The notes beneath the pieces were generated by a model. It saw only the letters and a program-made list of their open reading frames with translations, was not told where the DNA came from and made no database searches. DNA of 64,000 bases from Setophaga petechia (lineage: Eukaryota; Chordata; Aves; Passeriformes; Parulidae), in contig JANCRA010000001.1 in the NCBI GenBank assembly GCA_024362935.1, forward strand, positions 60,230,930-60,294,929, given 5' to 3'. Positions within the stretch are counted from its first letter, which is position 1. Every line of letters begins with the position of its first letter. Of this stretch, positions 35,201 through 50,200 are shown one piece after another. The translations under genes and the position numbers were made by a program.

Positions 35201-38200
35201 AAGCAGGGCTGCAGACCAAGTCCAACCAACGGGTACCTATGCAATTTTTCTTAGAACAGTTTAAATGTTTTCATGCAGAAGTCTGTTCAGCCTTCACCCC
35301 CACCCCTCCATAAACAGAACAAAAAAGCAACAGGGCAGGATGCTCACATGGCAGAATTTGCTGAAACCAGAGAAGTGGAAGCTTTGGAACAGCAGGCTGC
35401 AGAGAGTTTGGTCCAGGTGTTAGGTTAGCAAGGTAACACCAGTGACAGGGATAACAGCGTATGGACACGACACAGATAGCAGCGACTGCTACGCTCCCCG
35501 AGGCTCATTCTGTGCATGGCACGTTCAGGAGTACACAGCAAACCTCAACACCCTTTTTCCTACTTTTCCTCAGAAGAACTCACTGCTTTTTCCCTGTCAC
35601 TTCTCCAGTGTTTCTCCAGCTGCTTCTCAGGTGTAACAGCAAAGGAGAAGGTGAAGCACCACACACTTCTGTCCAGCTGACAGAAGCACTTTAAACTGCA
35701 AAATGGAAGAGTTTCCAACTGATGCCACAAAACTGTATCCTAACAGGCCCAGCTGTGTGCTCCCACCTCTGCAAGGCAGCTGTATTTTACACCCAGAATT
35801 AATTTAATTTTTGGACTTCCTACACAAAATTTCCTACCCAAGTCAGAATTCAGAAACCCAACCCCCTTGATCTAGATCTTTGAGTGCCTTTTGAAAAGTT
35901 ATCTCACACTAGGTATGGATTAAAATTAACATACTGAAGGATGTGCCAAAATATTTTGACATAAGGTCAAAAACTGCACGTGTTTTAAACGGCTTCTAAG
36001 AATTCCTGCTCAAATCCCAAAAAGGAGACTGGGAAGCATCTTCACTATTACAGGAGACATTAGTAAATTCTCAGGCAAAAAAAAAAATCAAGTCAGTTAA
36101 GAAGGTCTCAGTTCAGATAAAGTCTACTTTTTACATTTGTGGTGAGGTGAGAAAAAACAACAAAAAACCCCAATTACTGCACCCCCCGCCCAAAATACAA
36201 AACAAACCAACCCAAAAAAGAAAGACGTGCTCCAGCAATAATTCACAAATTTAGTTCAGATACCTACAGCACAGTTCACTGGACACAATGTCCACTTTTA
36301 TGGGTAATCACTTTGATTATATTTATTTCAACATCACCTGCGTGGAATACAAATATTTAATGAACACGCCAAGGGTGATGAACAGAATTTTTATGGTGCC
36401 CAAACTAAAATATTCAAAGTTTTCAATAACCCAAAAGGTTTTCAGAGTAGTCTGGAGCACTGAGAGCAGTAACCAACTTGATTCTACGTGCTAAACACAT
36501 TGACACAAATATTTATCTCTGAACTCTGCTCCTTGCCCTACTCTAATGGCCTAGTGGGAAAGTGAACTCAAGTGTGTACCTCACCGTGGAAACATCCTTA
36601 TTTCATGCCTGGGATAACCAAGTCTTCAGAGTTAGGTCTCTATTGGAATATTTAGTATATATAAGACTTGGTATAGGAGCACCTACACCTTCATCAAGCT
36701 TCTTGGTCAGAAGACATCACCAAGCACCATTTGACTACTCCAGTTCCAGTCCTGGACATTTGCTGGGCTAGCAGACAATCGGTTTTGTGCTTACTGATAT
36801 TTGGAACAGACCTGCCTTTCATCTTGATTTTCTTCTGTCCATACCTCAACTCTCTCTCAGCTTGGATGAAGAGAGGACACCCTCAGAGCAGCTACCTCCT
36901 CCCCCATGCCCACTGGCCTCAGCAGAGTGACATGCCCTTGTAATCTCACTTCTCCTCATGCAGCCATCACATGTCCCACAAGTGCTGTCCTGCTGTAAGC
37001 ACAGCATTGGTCTTATGCACTGATTCCTTGTCTCCTGCACTGTCAACAGCAGACAGATAAAAACTGTTCCACATTACACAGCAATGAGGCAAGATGAGGG
37101 ACGGAATAAAAAAATACTTTACAAGAAATGTATGAGACATCTCAGCTTTTTCCAGCTGGTTTCAAGCCAGCTCTACAGGCTTGTTCCACATCAGTTCCTT
37201 CTCTGCCCCCAGTTCCCCTGCAGTACCTCAGTTATTACAAACCATGTTGGTGCCACACAGGATTAAAATCACTCTAGAGCACTTGAGATGCAGAACATGC
37301 CTTAGACTGTAACAGTGCAGGTTGTGTTCTGAATTCCAACACCAACACTGGGCTGTTGCTGTGCAAGAAGGGCTCCTTGGATGGAGCCTGAGAACCACTG
37401 CACACCTGCAGTCCTGGTGGTTATTAGTTAACAGTGTGCAAGGAGCCTAAGGCAGGCCAGCCCCATGTGAAACCAGCTCCTGCTCAGGCCCCAGGTGGGA
37501 CACAACCTGATTTTCCTGGGATGCTGGCACTCTACTGTTTGGTTTTTTTTCAGTATTGAGTCTCTGTGAAAAGCTTATAGCTTGCTTTCTGACGTTTTAA
37601 TTCAGACAGCTGCATTTCCAACTGAGTCAAGCCACAAGGTAGCTTCCAGGAATGCATTTTATCAAGAGCTTCAAGATTCCCGAAGTTCTTTGCAAAGCTC
37701 CGTGACTGGACACAAGCCTTGGAATGGTTCCTACTTTGTAAAAAGCTTGCTATTAAAAACAAGGTGATTTTTATCCCTAGATCTTTACCACACCACTTAA
37801 CAGATGCAATGTTTCCATACAAGCCTTACACAACTAACCCTAAAAAACACTTCCTTTTATGAGCCTCACAGCAAGCAAAAAACTTGCCTGACATCTGAAG
37901 CTCAAGAGCAAATCTTTTGCTTGTCCTCAACTCCAGCAGGATCATAAAGGAGCCCAAAGGAAAAAATTAACTATTATTTACTACTTAGCCATTGTTTTCA
38001 ACTAATAAAGCACAGAGATGCACATTAAATCAAGTTTGCACAGTCAATGTGAAGCTTTCTTTCTGCAACTGGTGCTGCAAATACAGCTCTGCAATGGAAC
38101 TAAACTCAAGGCATCTCTGAAACAAGAATTTACATCTCTAAGAATACTCTAGAAGCTTCTTTTAAAGCAGTACACGGAGTTATTGACCAAATATTTAGTG

Positions 38201-41200
38201 GCTACTTAAATGTTATGTGTTACACTGAGTCCATTTCAGCTCCACATTTTAAACTGTGATTTGTGGACTCACTACAGGCTAGCACTGAAGTTCTGTACTC
38301 AGGTCTGTGTCTGTTCTTGCTAAAAAAAAACCACCCTATAATCACAGGCACTTGACAGAAAATGAATTCAGACTTCCTTCCCAACTGCATGTGTGCACGC
38401 ACTACTAACAAGTGGGGCTGAGCAGAACCAGAATATTCCCTCCAATTCCCACTGGAAATACCTGACTGCCCAAAAAGGTACAAACAGGCATTCAGGTATG
38501 CAGCAGGTGACCTGGAATCACACCTGCTCAGGATGTGACATGCAGCTAAACACAGGTCCCAAACGTCCTAACTCAAGGTTCAACTTGTATTTAAACACAA
38601 CTCAAGTGCATTGCACAGATTCTTTGTAAGTTACCAACAACTGCAAACATCCCAGCTTTCAAATTCATGTTGTTCTGCACCCCAGCAGTCCCACGAGAGA
38701 AACTGTTAGTGTCAGTGCATGCTAGATGTCATTTTAACTACTTTTTCATGCCTACATTTGTGTTTTCATCCACTTCCAATCTTCACACCTATGCTTCAAT
38801 TCTAACACAAGATTTCCAGCAAAGAAGTTTCTGTCACCTTTAATGAAGCTTTGCCTGGACACAAGGTCACTCATCAGGTGTCTCACCTCAAAAGTGGTGT
38901 TCCAAGTGCTTTAAAAAATCACCACCTGGTAGGTTTAATCAGTTACCACACCTTCCATGACTCTGTACTACTACTGTGCTCCAACTCTGGCAGTACATGC
39001 AGGACCAGCTCTGGGTAACACCTTCTCTGAGACCTGCCTTCCTCTGGCACACATCCCTCATGCTAACAGCTTTGCAAAGCAGACTTGCTCAGATAGACAG
39101 CACTTGTAAAAATGACAGTGCATCAGCTTAACCAAGAGCATTCTGCTACCTTTTCATCAAGTGACCTTTTTTTAAGACTGTGTCCTACCAGCTCACCTGT
39201 GTTCAGCTAAGGGGTACTTCAATGACTGCTTTAGCATGGAAAGGGTTCAGATGAAGCACAACTGAGTGAGGTGTAAACTAAAACAGCAGTGACAACTTGC
39301 ATTTAAAACTGGCTTCATTCTCCTGTTTTACTGCTTAAGGCCTTAGAGCATTCATGTCACTGGGCTGAGAATTCTCTGAAGCAATGACAAGAGTTTGCTA
39401 AGGCTAAACAAGCTTTCTGCTGGCAGCCATTTTTATGAGATGTTTCAGAAAGTCATAGGATTATCACCTTTTTTTTTCCCAAGCAGAAATAAAAGCTTCC
39501 AATAAGTAGACTACATAAGGCCAAGTAGAGCAGCTCTTATTCTGAAGATAAACCCACGGTTCCCTCACATTTTACAGGCTAGTTGTGGTGCTGCAGCTGC
39601 TCAGCCTCCTACAACTCAGCTCTCAGCTAGCCCAAAGCACTACCCAGCATCATCATGGTGCTACTCCTGAGCTACAATCAGGCCAAAAGAGAGCTGCCAC
39701 ATGAACTTGAATACACCCTTCCCCAAATGATGACGAGTTAAAAATGCCACTCCACCATACCAACCTGACCAACAGGCATGGCTCAGCTCACCCTGCAAAC
39801 TGAAAAGTTAAAAGCTACTTTTCCCAACTCCTTGAGATAGGGATAAGAGGACGAGTGGTGCTTGCCGTAGAGCTCGTGGGAATACACAAACACACACACA
39901 CACACACACATATAAAAAGAAGTGGACATACCCTCGACTGGTCAAGCAAATATTATACCTGCTCATAACAATGTAAACCCACCTGCCATGATGTCATCCA
40001 GCGTGTCATTGAGCGTCTGAGCAGGGCTGGCTACCATTAACCCTTGCTGTGTTTCTGTCAGTATTCCTTGCCCCAGCCCTGCTAGTTGTGCTTGGCCCAG
40101 CACTGGCTGTCCAACTATAACACCTTGCAGTTCTGTAAGATTTGCGATGGACCCTGGAGGTAAGGAACCTGCTGCCAGAGGCAAAGCTTGTGGCATGGCC
40201 AGAGGCTGAACTGGTGCAAAACCCGTCTGCGCAGCAGCTTGCTGAGGATCATCTTTGAGCAAGATGGGGTCCACTTGCTGCAATCGTGCATAGTCTCCCT
40301 CTGAGAGTTGTTCTCCTACCCCAACGGGAGTCAGTAGTCCCAGATGCTGGCAAGACTGTTGCTGCTGCTGCTGCTGGAGCTGAATTCTTTGCGCTTTTAC
40401 CTCTAGATATTGCTTTTTTAGCTGCTGTTGAGTTTTCAGCTGTAACTCTCGCTCCACTTTCTGCAGTTCCTCCAAAATCTTTTGTTTCTTCTGAATTTGC
40501 TCCTCTCTCGTTTTGTTCAGCTCCTCAATCTTCTCTTTGGTGAGCTGGTCAGCGTGTGCCAATTCCAGGGACTGCAGCTGAGCGTTCTTCTCTATGGCTT
40601 CTTTTATCCTCTGCTCCAGCTCTGTCAACTTGCCCTGAGCCTCTTCTACAATGCTCTCTGGAGACTGATTGGTGATGTAACCCTGTACATCCTGGTTGTT
40701 TGTTGGCAAATGACTGCTGGACTTTTGTTTAGAAGCAGCTGTGTGAAAAAGAAACCCCCTCAGAAGCAATGGAAGTGCATACCAACGGCATCCTCATTAC
40801 AGAGCTACTGCTGGGCCGCTGCGTGGCACGGCACCCGCGGGAGGTCAGCGTGTCCCCAAGGCCCTCCAAGGACACCTGCCAACGGGTACCCAGCAGTCAG
40901 ACTGCAATTTAACAGGCCACACCAGTGCACATGCACCCCACAGAGCCCTGTGCTACGGTGACAGGGCTGCTCCAGCAATCGGCACGCTTTTGCCAAAGGA
41001 AGGGATTGTCTCGAGCCGCTGCTACCGAGTGCTGCTACACGGAAACTGGGAACAAAAAGCAAGGATATGCTGCCTCTTTATTTGGTGTTCTTTGTCTGGT
41101 ATGGTGTTGGGACATAAACAAACGTTTACAGCCCTGAAAGTGCAGCCCAAGGGACACAAAAACACCTCTGGGACTGGGACTAGGCTGCCGGCTTTGTGAC

Positions 41201-44200
41201 AGACTTGGTAGGCTTTAACAAGTGCTAGGCTCTCTACAACTAGGCATCCTTTCACTCCAGGTATCCAGCTCTGCTCAGGTGACAAAGAATGCCAGAACCC
41301 AGGACTGTCATTTACATTTAGCAGGACCTAACAGGGTGTCTTTAGCCACTAGGTTTTATCCATAGCAGACACGATTTTGCCTGTGTCAAAGCTCAGCTCT
41401 CTGTCCAGGCAAGGCAAGTATTTCAGCCTTCCTGCAAGAACAAGCGATGGACTAATCCAACTGGTGTTTTATGCAGAAGTCCCCAGTAACACAGCTGACA
41501 TGCTCTGCCATACCAGGTGGAGAAGCAACAATCGGTTAATTTTGAAGGGCGAAAGGCAACTCAAAACTCAGGATCTGAGGCAGTGGAGGTGCCCAGTTTC
41601 TTCCAGCCATCCTCGCTGTATCTCCAGAACAATACAAGTGTACACACAGGATTAATTTTAGGACATGCACGCCTGTATTTGCTACTGCTGATGCTTGATA
41701 AAAATTGGCTTTTGACGAGAATTCTTAAGTACAGAAAGCATTACGTGTCAAAATGGCGAGAGCAAAATAGATGCAAATTTAGTCCTAGGAGGACCTGAGC
41801 CACATCAGACTAAAGATTTTACTGCACAAGAAATTCCGCCTTCAATCCAATTAGTCAAACCCACTCCCAGACTACCACCCTAAGGAAACAAGTTATCAAA
41901 TCAACTATGACACGGAGACTAACATGGGTTTTGCAACTTCCATTATCCAAATTCTATAGACTTCTGGGTAACGTTCTGCATTAGTTCAGTGTGTCAGACT
42001 AGAGATTTTGACATATTTACTTAGGCAGATTTCTTGATGTTTTATGATTACAGGCTTAGATGACTGACTTAGTGGACAAGCAAATCCTTAAAAAAATAAT
42101 TATCAAAAAATCAAAATTGCAGTTTCCTTGACTGAATCCATAAACACTCTTCATAGGAGCTACTCTGCTACAAGTGCAAGCCTCTATCTTCTACCTAGGA
42201 AGGATATTTAGAAAATAAGCTGCAGAACTAGGACTGACCTTTGTTTCTGATGGGAAGGGTTGTGGCGACATTAGCAGGGGGTTTGTCAGGCTCCTGGGGT
42301 GGGACGACCATGGGCAGTGCCTGCACTGGTACTCGAGGAGCCTAAAACATCGGATACGAACAGATTACTTTTCTCATACTCTGTGCCAGTTACAATTCAA
42401 CAGAAGGCAAACAAAATCTGTTAGAAAAGTAGACTTTAATGGTGACTAACAACATTCAATATAGTTTTTAATATGCTGAGTTCAATAATTAACACCTGCA
42501 GACCATGTGATCTCCACATACTTTGCATTTTTAACCTAAAAAATTACTTGCAGAACTATACTCAGCCTGGTACAGTGCTGTACTGTAGTACAGCAAACAC
42601 AAGCCACAATGGACCATAAATTCAACTCTGTAGAGTTCATTTAAGCAGATCTTTGCACTTGCTGGTTTTGTCCACCCTCAATGTTCTTTCCAGCAATACT
42701 TAGAGAACAGTAAGAATGATGACAGCACTACATGATAACGTTCAAAAGTCTTCCCCAAACGTTAAAATCAGTTTACCTCCATCATCTTAATTCCATTACA
42801 GCCCACCAAACAGACTGTCAACTATCTGATACGTAAAGAATAGAACAGATTTGCAGCTCTAAGTAATTTTAAGTGTGCTCACCTACAGTTTATGATAGGA
42901 CATGACTGACTCTTCTCTCACCTTTAAACTCTTGAGTAACCAAGTGCAAAAAAATCATGCAGACCACGAGCCCTGGAATCTTACCCTGTTGAGGTCATGG
43001 GATGGCGGGGTCAGCTGAGTGGCATCAGGTGGAGGAGCAGAAAGCAAGTTGTTTGGGTAATCTAGAAGGTAACAAACCACGCTGGTGTGACCGCCTTTGG
43101 CTGCCTCGATCAGCATGGTCGATCCATCCTGAGAGGGAAAGAGCACACAGTTAGAACACCATGAAACCAGCACTGCAGCATTTTGGGACACACAACACAC
43201 TACCTATGGGACTGCTTTCTGCTCTAGTAAATACTCCATCTCCACAAGCTCACATCTAAACTTGATGAAGTATTACAGGCTTGATGAAGTATTTTTAAAA
43301 AAAATTAAATAAATAATACTTTAAAATTTTTTCCCCTTCCACAATCAGCACTTTATACTCATGATGATCAAGAGACCTGCACTAACTCCAACAACACATA
43401 CACGAGCAGAACATCTGCTTGTGCAAACTTCCATTTAAATCATCACAGGCTGGGTGAGTTGCAGGGAACACAAAAGGAGAAAATCCAGCTGGGTATCCTG
43501 AGTTTCAGAGGAAAACAAGGGAGGTGAGGGACAAACCTTGAGTCTGTGTGTGGGATCAGCACCATGAGCGAGCAGTAGCTCCACCACCGCCAAGTGACCT
43601 CCAGCACAGGCCAGCGACAGCACTGTGTGATCGTTGTTCGCTGTGGTCCTGTTCACGTTTGCTCCTGCACAAAAACAAGGGCAAACATCAGCTGAAACTG
43701 ACTTCAACAGGTAGCACCTCTATCAAATGTAACACAATTAACCGCTCTGCAATCTACACAGGGAAAACTCCATCCTACCAGATGTCCTACTCCTTACAAG
43801 GTAGGGACAAGAAAACTCATGACAATCAGCCCAGGAGAAGGAAAATGGAAATTCCTGGTTTGTATTGAAACATCAAGCAAACTACAGTCAAACTCTGGAA
43901 ACCAAAGGGGACTTGTAGCTCAACTGCCAAATACACTGCTCCAAAGCTGCACCATGGGGCATGGAGACCCCAGGGATCCTTACTACTGCTGCTTTTACTA
44001 GGAATTACAGACTGAAATACACTATTTTTACAACTACATGCAGTTCCACTAACCTCAGCAGAAACCACAAGTAATCATTACATGCCTAGTTGGAGAATCA
44101 ATTGCCTACTGGAACTAGGACATTTCAAACAAATCCAAGGAAGTTACACTAGCTCTGACATGTTCTTAACCTGAAGTATTTCTAATTTCAGGAAAACCCA

Positions 44201-47200
44201 GACCATTCCACATTCTTACCTTTGCTAATCAAGAACTGAACAGTGCAAACATGACCTGCCCTGGCAGCTTTCATGAGAGGGGTTCTTCCACCTTCTGATT
44301 CATGCTCCTAGAGCAGATAAAGAAAGGCTTCAAAATCCAAAGTGGCATGTGAAAGAAGGCAAGCCAGCCTCCTGAGTTTTTGAATGGAAAGATGCTAGAC
44401 ATGGAACATCCTTCTCTACTGTTTCACACACTTAGCCAAAAATATTCGGCTAATGTTTGAACTGAGGGTATCTTGAATGCAGGTGAACCATTCACCACCT
44501 GTCTCTGCACAGGTGGGACTCTTGGACAAAAAGCATTCAAGGCACATGAGGGGGATTTTAGTTAAATAGGACATCTGCTGACATGCTTAACATCACTTTT
44601 TGATAACACACTGGTGTACTGAAAAGGAAAAAAAGGGTTTACCTCCATCATCTTAATTCCATTACAGCACACCAAACAGACTGTCAACTATCTGATGCAT
44701 AAGGAATAGAACAGATTTGCAGGTACAAGGACTAACCCAGAATCAACTCAACAATTTGAAGCTGAGTATCACGTCAAAAGAATCCAATTCCCTGTTTTCC
44801 TGTCCAGGCAATCTTGAATGGCTTGGAAAAGCTTTAGACATTAATCACCAGAGGACTGTAACTGACCTCTGTACTTTGGGGTAATCTAACAGCCCAAAAT
44901 ACATTAAAGAACGTGTAAATTTTCATCAATGAACACAGAAACAGAAAGAATATCAGATGCTGATAATTTAATATCCTACTGACACTTCTTAAGGAAGGTA
45001 AATGACTTACCAGATCTGCACCTGCCTGAAGTAAGACATCTGCTACATCAGTGTGGCCATTCTCACAGGCGTACGTGAGGGCCGTGTCACCTGTTGCTGT
45101 TGTGGCGTGCACATTAGCCCCTGAAACAGAAAGGACAAAACACTGGAAGCTTTATGATGGGCATTACAGAAAACATACAAGCCTCCACAATCTTTACAGG
45201 ATCAAACAGCAAATGAAGCTTCCCCCTTCCAATCCAGCATCTATTAAACTGATAACAAACTGCAAGTTAGCTCCAAACAAGTTTACATCAACTCAATCTT
45301 TAAAAGCTAAATTAGAGTCCAACCACTAAATTACTTTGGGCTTCAAAGACCTTCACAGTCAAGTTCAAGAAGCTGCTAAAGAAAATGTAATGACTATCGG
45401 ACAAAGTATTTTTCTCTTTAGATTAAGCATTTACAAAATCATTAACAAAATGACTCCATACCCGCAGCTAATAAATATTTGACCAGCTCCAAGTGCCCCT
45501 CTTGAGCAGCCTCCATCAAAGGTGTGGAACAGCCAAGTTCTATGTCAGCTCCTGCTTTAATGAGAAAATCGGCCACCTCCAGAAACCCTCCGCAGCAAGC
45601 CAGAGTTAATGCGGTTTCCTGCGTCTCCTCTGTCTGAGCGTTGATGTTTGCTCCTGCAAACAACACAAAACACCGGTTACAGAGGAAAGGATCAGCACAC
45701 AAACCAGCTCCACATGCACAAGGCATCTTACAACCAAAGAAAACAAAAATCAAAGCAGCTCAGAGCTTCTTCCCCAGCCTGCTGAGCAGCAGTTACCTTG
45801 CCCAAGTAACAGTGCCACCATCTCCTCGTGGCCTTCCCGAGCTGCCTCCATCAGCGGCGTGTATCCCTCATCATTGACCTCTTCCAAGTTAGCTCCACGT
45901 TCAATCAGCAGAGCTGCCAGCTCCACGTGCCCACCACAGGCTGCCAGGGTCAGCGGGGACTCGAAGGAGTCCGCAGGCATGTTCACCTGAGCTCCACTGT
46001 CCAGGAGTAACCTTGCCACTTCCACATGACCATCCTGGAAAGGCAAAAAAAAAAAAAAAGATCAGAAGACTGACCAAATGGAAAAACTGCTTTTCTCCGT
46101 GGTTTTGCCACAGACTCAAATTCCCTCAAAATACACAAAAAGCCATGAGGGAGTAAAATTAGTCCAAAAATATAATGAACAGTTTTTCTGAATATTTTCC
46201 CTAAGTATTTGGATAAACCATAAGGTCTCCTACTGAAAAAGCACCTGTAGAAATGCTGAGCACATTTTACTAAATATGTGCTGTGAACCTCATATCAGAC
46301 CTCTCTGCCAATGGTGTAAGCAACAAGCTGGACAACTTTGTATCAGACTCCAGTTCAGGTGTTTGGGATCAACTTCCTTGGGGCAGGGGGGAACTCCAAA
46401 ATAAGGCCCAGAAAGCCAAGAGGGAGCTCACAACTATTTTAGAAGCTTGTCTCCTCCACAAGAACAGTAGTGAGATTCTTTGGCTTCCTCCCATCCTTAA
46501 GAAGCAGCTATGCACACTGACCTGGCTTGCCTCATGGCCCCTGCAAAACTATTTCACTGCTCAATTTAACAGCATAGTCAAGACTTACTTTCTCCTTCCA
46601 AGTGAAAATCCAAAATGAGACCACTTGTCAGGGGTTCCTTACACATCCCAGGAGCCACCCACCCGAGGAACTGCTTTCCCTTGGCAGCATTCTGGCAGGG
46701 TTTTCCAGACACCATGATCATGTTCTACTGTGATCAAACCCCTTCTACCAAAAGGCAGCTTTTAAATTTGCTTTCTCCCTTGCAAAATACTTCAGCACAG
46801 GATCTCCGCCACATTTTCAGTATTCCATAAAGTCAGGAACAATTTGAAGTGGTTTTTCAGCTCCATGTTTACACTGGAGGCCTGACAGTGACACATCCAA
46901 TTGCCATTCCACACAGCTTTGTTCAGACAGAAGCAGTGCCTGGCTGGGTCACTGTGCTCCAACAACAGCAAGAAGTCTCCAAGCTGGTTTTCTCCATGAG
47001 GAGATGGCCACCATTCCAACTTGGAGGAACCAAAATGTGACAAACAAAATACCAGAGGGCTGCAGCAAATAAACAGCCACTCACCAGGAACACAAGGCAT
47101 TCCCAAGGTTGTCATGGAATGAGGTTAAGTACACCTTGATTTCAGATTAATTCCTAAGAGGCAGCAAATCTCATCCACAGCCATCCTTGCCAAGCTGGAA

Positions 47201-50200
47201 ACCACAACTCCAAAAAGCTCTTTTCCAGACAAAACACCAAACTGCATCTGACATTTTTCCGCTTCATTTTCTCAAGTGTTTCATACCTTACTCTGATATC
47301 CAGGGAGCAAAGCACGGCTTCCTCTCGGAAAAATATCTAGGACATTAACTAGGACATATTCACCTTTTACATGAAATGACAGTACTATTTTAGGGAAAAA
47401 CTCCAAGCCTCCATAAAGAATCTTTCCTCAGGGAAATGCAGAGACGGTGCCTCATCCATCAGGCTCTGGCAAGACAGCTACCTGCTCACCCCTGCTCCAC
47501 ACTGAGGATGGCACGACACAGCGCCCAGGCTTGCTTCAAAGCTTCCTATGTGGGCCAAGCAGCCTGCAGGAGAACTGCTGGAGCCCCTCCACACAAGGGA
47601 ACTGGATCCATGCTCTAATAAACCCTGCAGAGGGGTGGGGCTGCTGAGCTCTCAGGAAAAGTCACCTGAGCAACCTTCACCAGAGCATCAGCTCCATTTT
47701 AAAGCTGAAGCTCTGTGGGCAGCAGTCCTTCAGCGAGAGGAAATGCCAACTAGACCACCCTGCTTTTTGCTCCCACAAGGCAAGTGCCACTGTCCAACAC
47801 CTCCTGTGCATTAAATCAGTATTAACTGCTGTCTGAAAAAACTCCCAGGCACAAGTCTTCCTGAATCCACAAGGCTGCAGAAAGGTTTAAATCTGCACTG
47901 GCTATGCCACAGACAGACAATTCTGTGAGCACACATTCAAGCTCAAAGCTGTTCCAGAGAAGGAAGTTTTCTTGTGCCACTGAAAAGCAGTAACTGTTTC
48001 TGCACAAAGAACATGCTGAGATGGAAGTCCTTGCTCTGCTTCATTTCACACTGCAAGGTTTTTAAATACTGCTAGAGAAAGCTGCTCTTTCTCTCAGCTC
48101 TTGTCAGCAGAGCTGAAGGTATGAGACTGAACTATCTGCCAGTTCTGAGCACCAGCGTGGAACTGCCTCCCTAGGAACAGCTTCCTGCAGGAATATGGGA
48201 GAACAATTTTTTCCTACTGCTCAGTAATTTTTAACAAAAATTAGGTTTTAACATCTCTGTGGGTCTGATGGAAATTTTTTAGTCTATTAGAAGAGTTAAA
48301 AGGGTAGAAGAGAATGCCAAGGAATGGAAGGCTTGATCCATAGCTTCACCACAAAAAACATCCTGATGAGAAGGCAACTGCAACATTAAACAAGGTCATT
48401 TTACCATCAACTCCCAGGAACTGGCTGCAAGGCCATGGCCAAGGATATTCATGTGGCTGCTCCAGTAAGATTTCAGGGTGAGATAAAGGACAGCTCGAGT
48501 TCTGTTTACCTACGTGACTTTCTTTGGAACAACTTTCAAGAAGTGTAATGGTTTCTGTTAATCATTCCCCCATCTGAAACCATTAACTTCTTTCAGCAGA
48601 CACAACTGGCAGATTTAGAACCATTGCAGTTGTTTCAGGGAAGGATAGACTAAACAGGGATTTACTGCCCTCCTCTACGGCCACAGGTTCACAGTGTGAC
48701 ATTACACAAGTCTAATAATGCCATGAAAATCCCAACACATGAGGAATCTATTTGGAGAGAAGGATAAAAAGAAAATTTCAGAAAATACTCCTCAGTTTAA
48801 CAATAAAGTTAACTTCCCATGAAGCAGACAAGAGGAACAAAACATCACAGTTAGATTCTGTACCAGAAGGAAACTCAAAGGAACCACTTTCTCCACCTTC
48901 AGCAAGAAAAGAGAGCCCACAGACCCCACTGCTCGAGCCTTACATCTCTTACCATGCACGCCTCCATGAGAGCAGTGTGCATCTCATCTGTCTTGTGCTC
49001 CTGGTCTGCACCAGCTTCCAGCAGAAACCTCACCATTTCCAGATGGCCTGTGTGGAAAAATAGTTAACAGAAGGAAACTGCTTGAGAAAGTGCATTCCAA
49101 CACTCATCGCGTTCTAAAGCACATAATGAAGGTCATGGATGTCTGTGATACAACATAAAGAGTCCACTCTGGAAAGGTGTGTTTGTATCTCTGCCATCTA
49201 CATGCACAGCAGCTTATCAGTGTAGCTGGTAAAAAAATATACATGAAAGACTAAGACCAACTTCCACATAGGTGCTACACAAGAACCTCTGTTACCAACA
49301 TCAACTACTCCATGATGGCAAGAGCCCAATAAAACATGTCCTAAGTGACTATAACAGCAGCTGCTGGGCTGCAGGAACAGATTTTGCCTCTTAATTAAAC
49401 ATGTTCATCCCTTTCTGGGGTGCTGCAATTTTGCTGCCTAATGCTTTAAGGGAGGAAACAAAGGCCTGTTGTCCTCAGCACTGACACCTAAAAAGCAAGG
49501 TCCTAAACCTTCCGTGATTTGCCAGTGTCAGTCCTTTAAAATGAAATATTTGCTGTATTTAAGCAGAGGTACCTGGCATAAAACAGCTGTAATACAGAAA
49601 GTTTAGCTTACTTTTTCTGTAATATAACACATTAGCTCCTTGTCTCTTCATTTGTTTAACAGAGCATCTTCTAAATAATCATACCTCGGACCAAAGTTTT
49701 AGATCTTGATACTCAGACTCAGCACAGAGATGATTTTGCACATGGCACAGGCATGCTGTGTGGTATCACAGCCAGGACAAGAGCAGCACAGGGTCTGTTC
49801 ACACCTTTGAACTCCCCTGGCCATGGGCAGCAAGGCTGAAGGACTCCTCGCTGTCCCTGACCCCTGTGCCCACTCGGTACAGTACCTTTGTAGCAGGCCA
49901 GCGTCAGGGCGCTCTCCTTGAACTCGTTGGAGTGCGTGTTGATGCCCGCCCCGTTCTCCAGCAGCACCCTGGCCACCTCCACGTGCCCGGCGCTGCCCGC
50001 CTCCATCAGCGGGGTGTGCCCGTTCTCGTTGTGCTCCTCGATGCTGGCGCCCGACTCCAGCAGCACCTTCACCACGTCCACGTAGCCCCCGGCGCAGGCG
50101 TACGTCAGGGCTGTGTTGCCTTGGGCCAGAGAGAACAGGGGTTGGGAACACAACCTGATGGCCTTCCTTCACCCAGAACTTCGCCTGGTGCTCATTCCAT

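Noticed and set aside
42771..42856. The 86-bp repeats as duplicated alternative exons, because each ends GAG|GTAAAC
   Set aside because: All three coding-strand frames contain a stop within the 86 bases, and no convincing acceptor precedes either copy.
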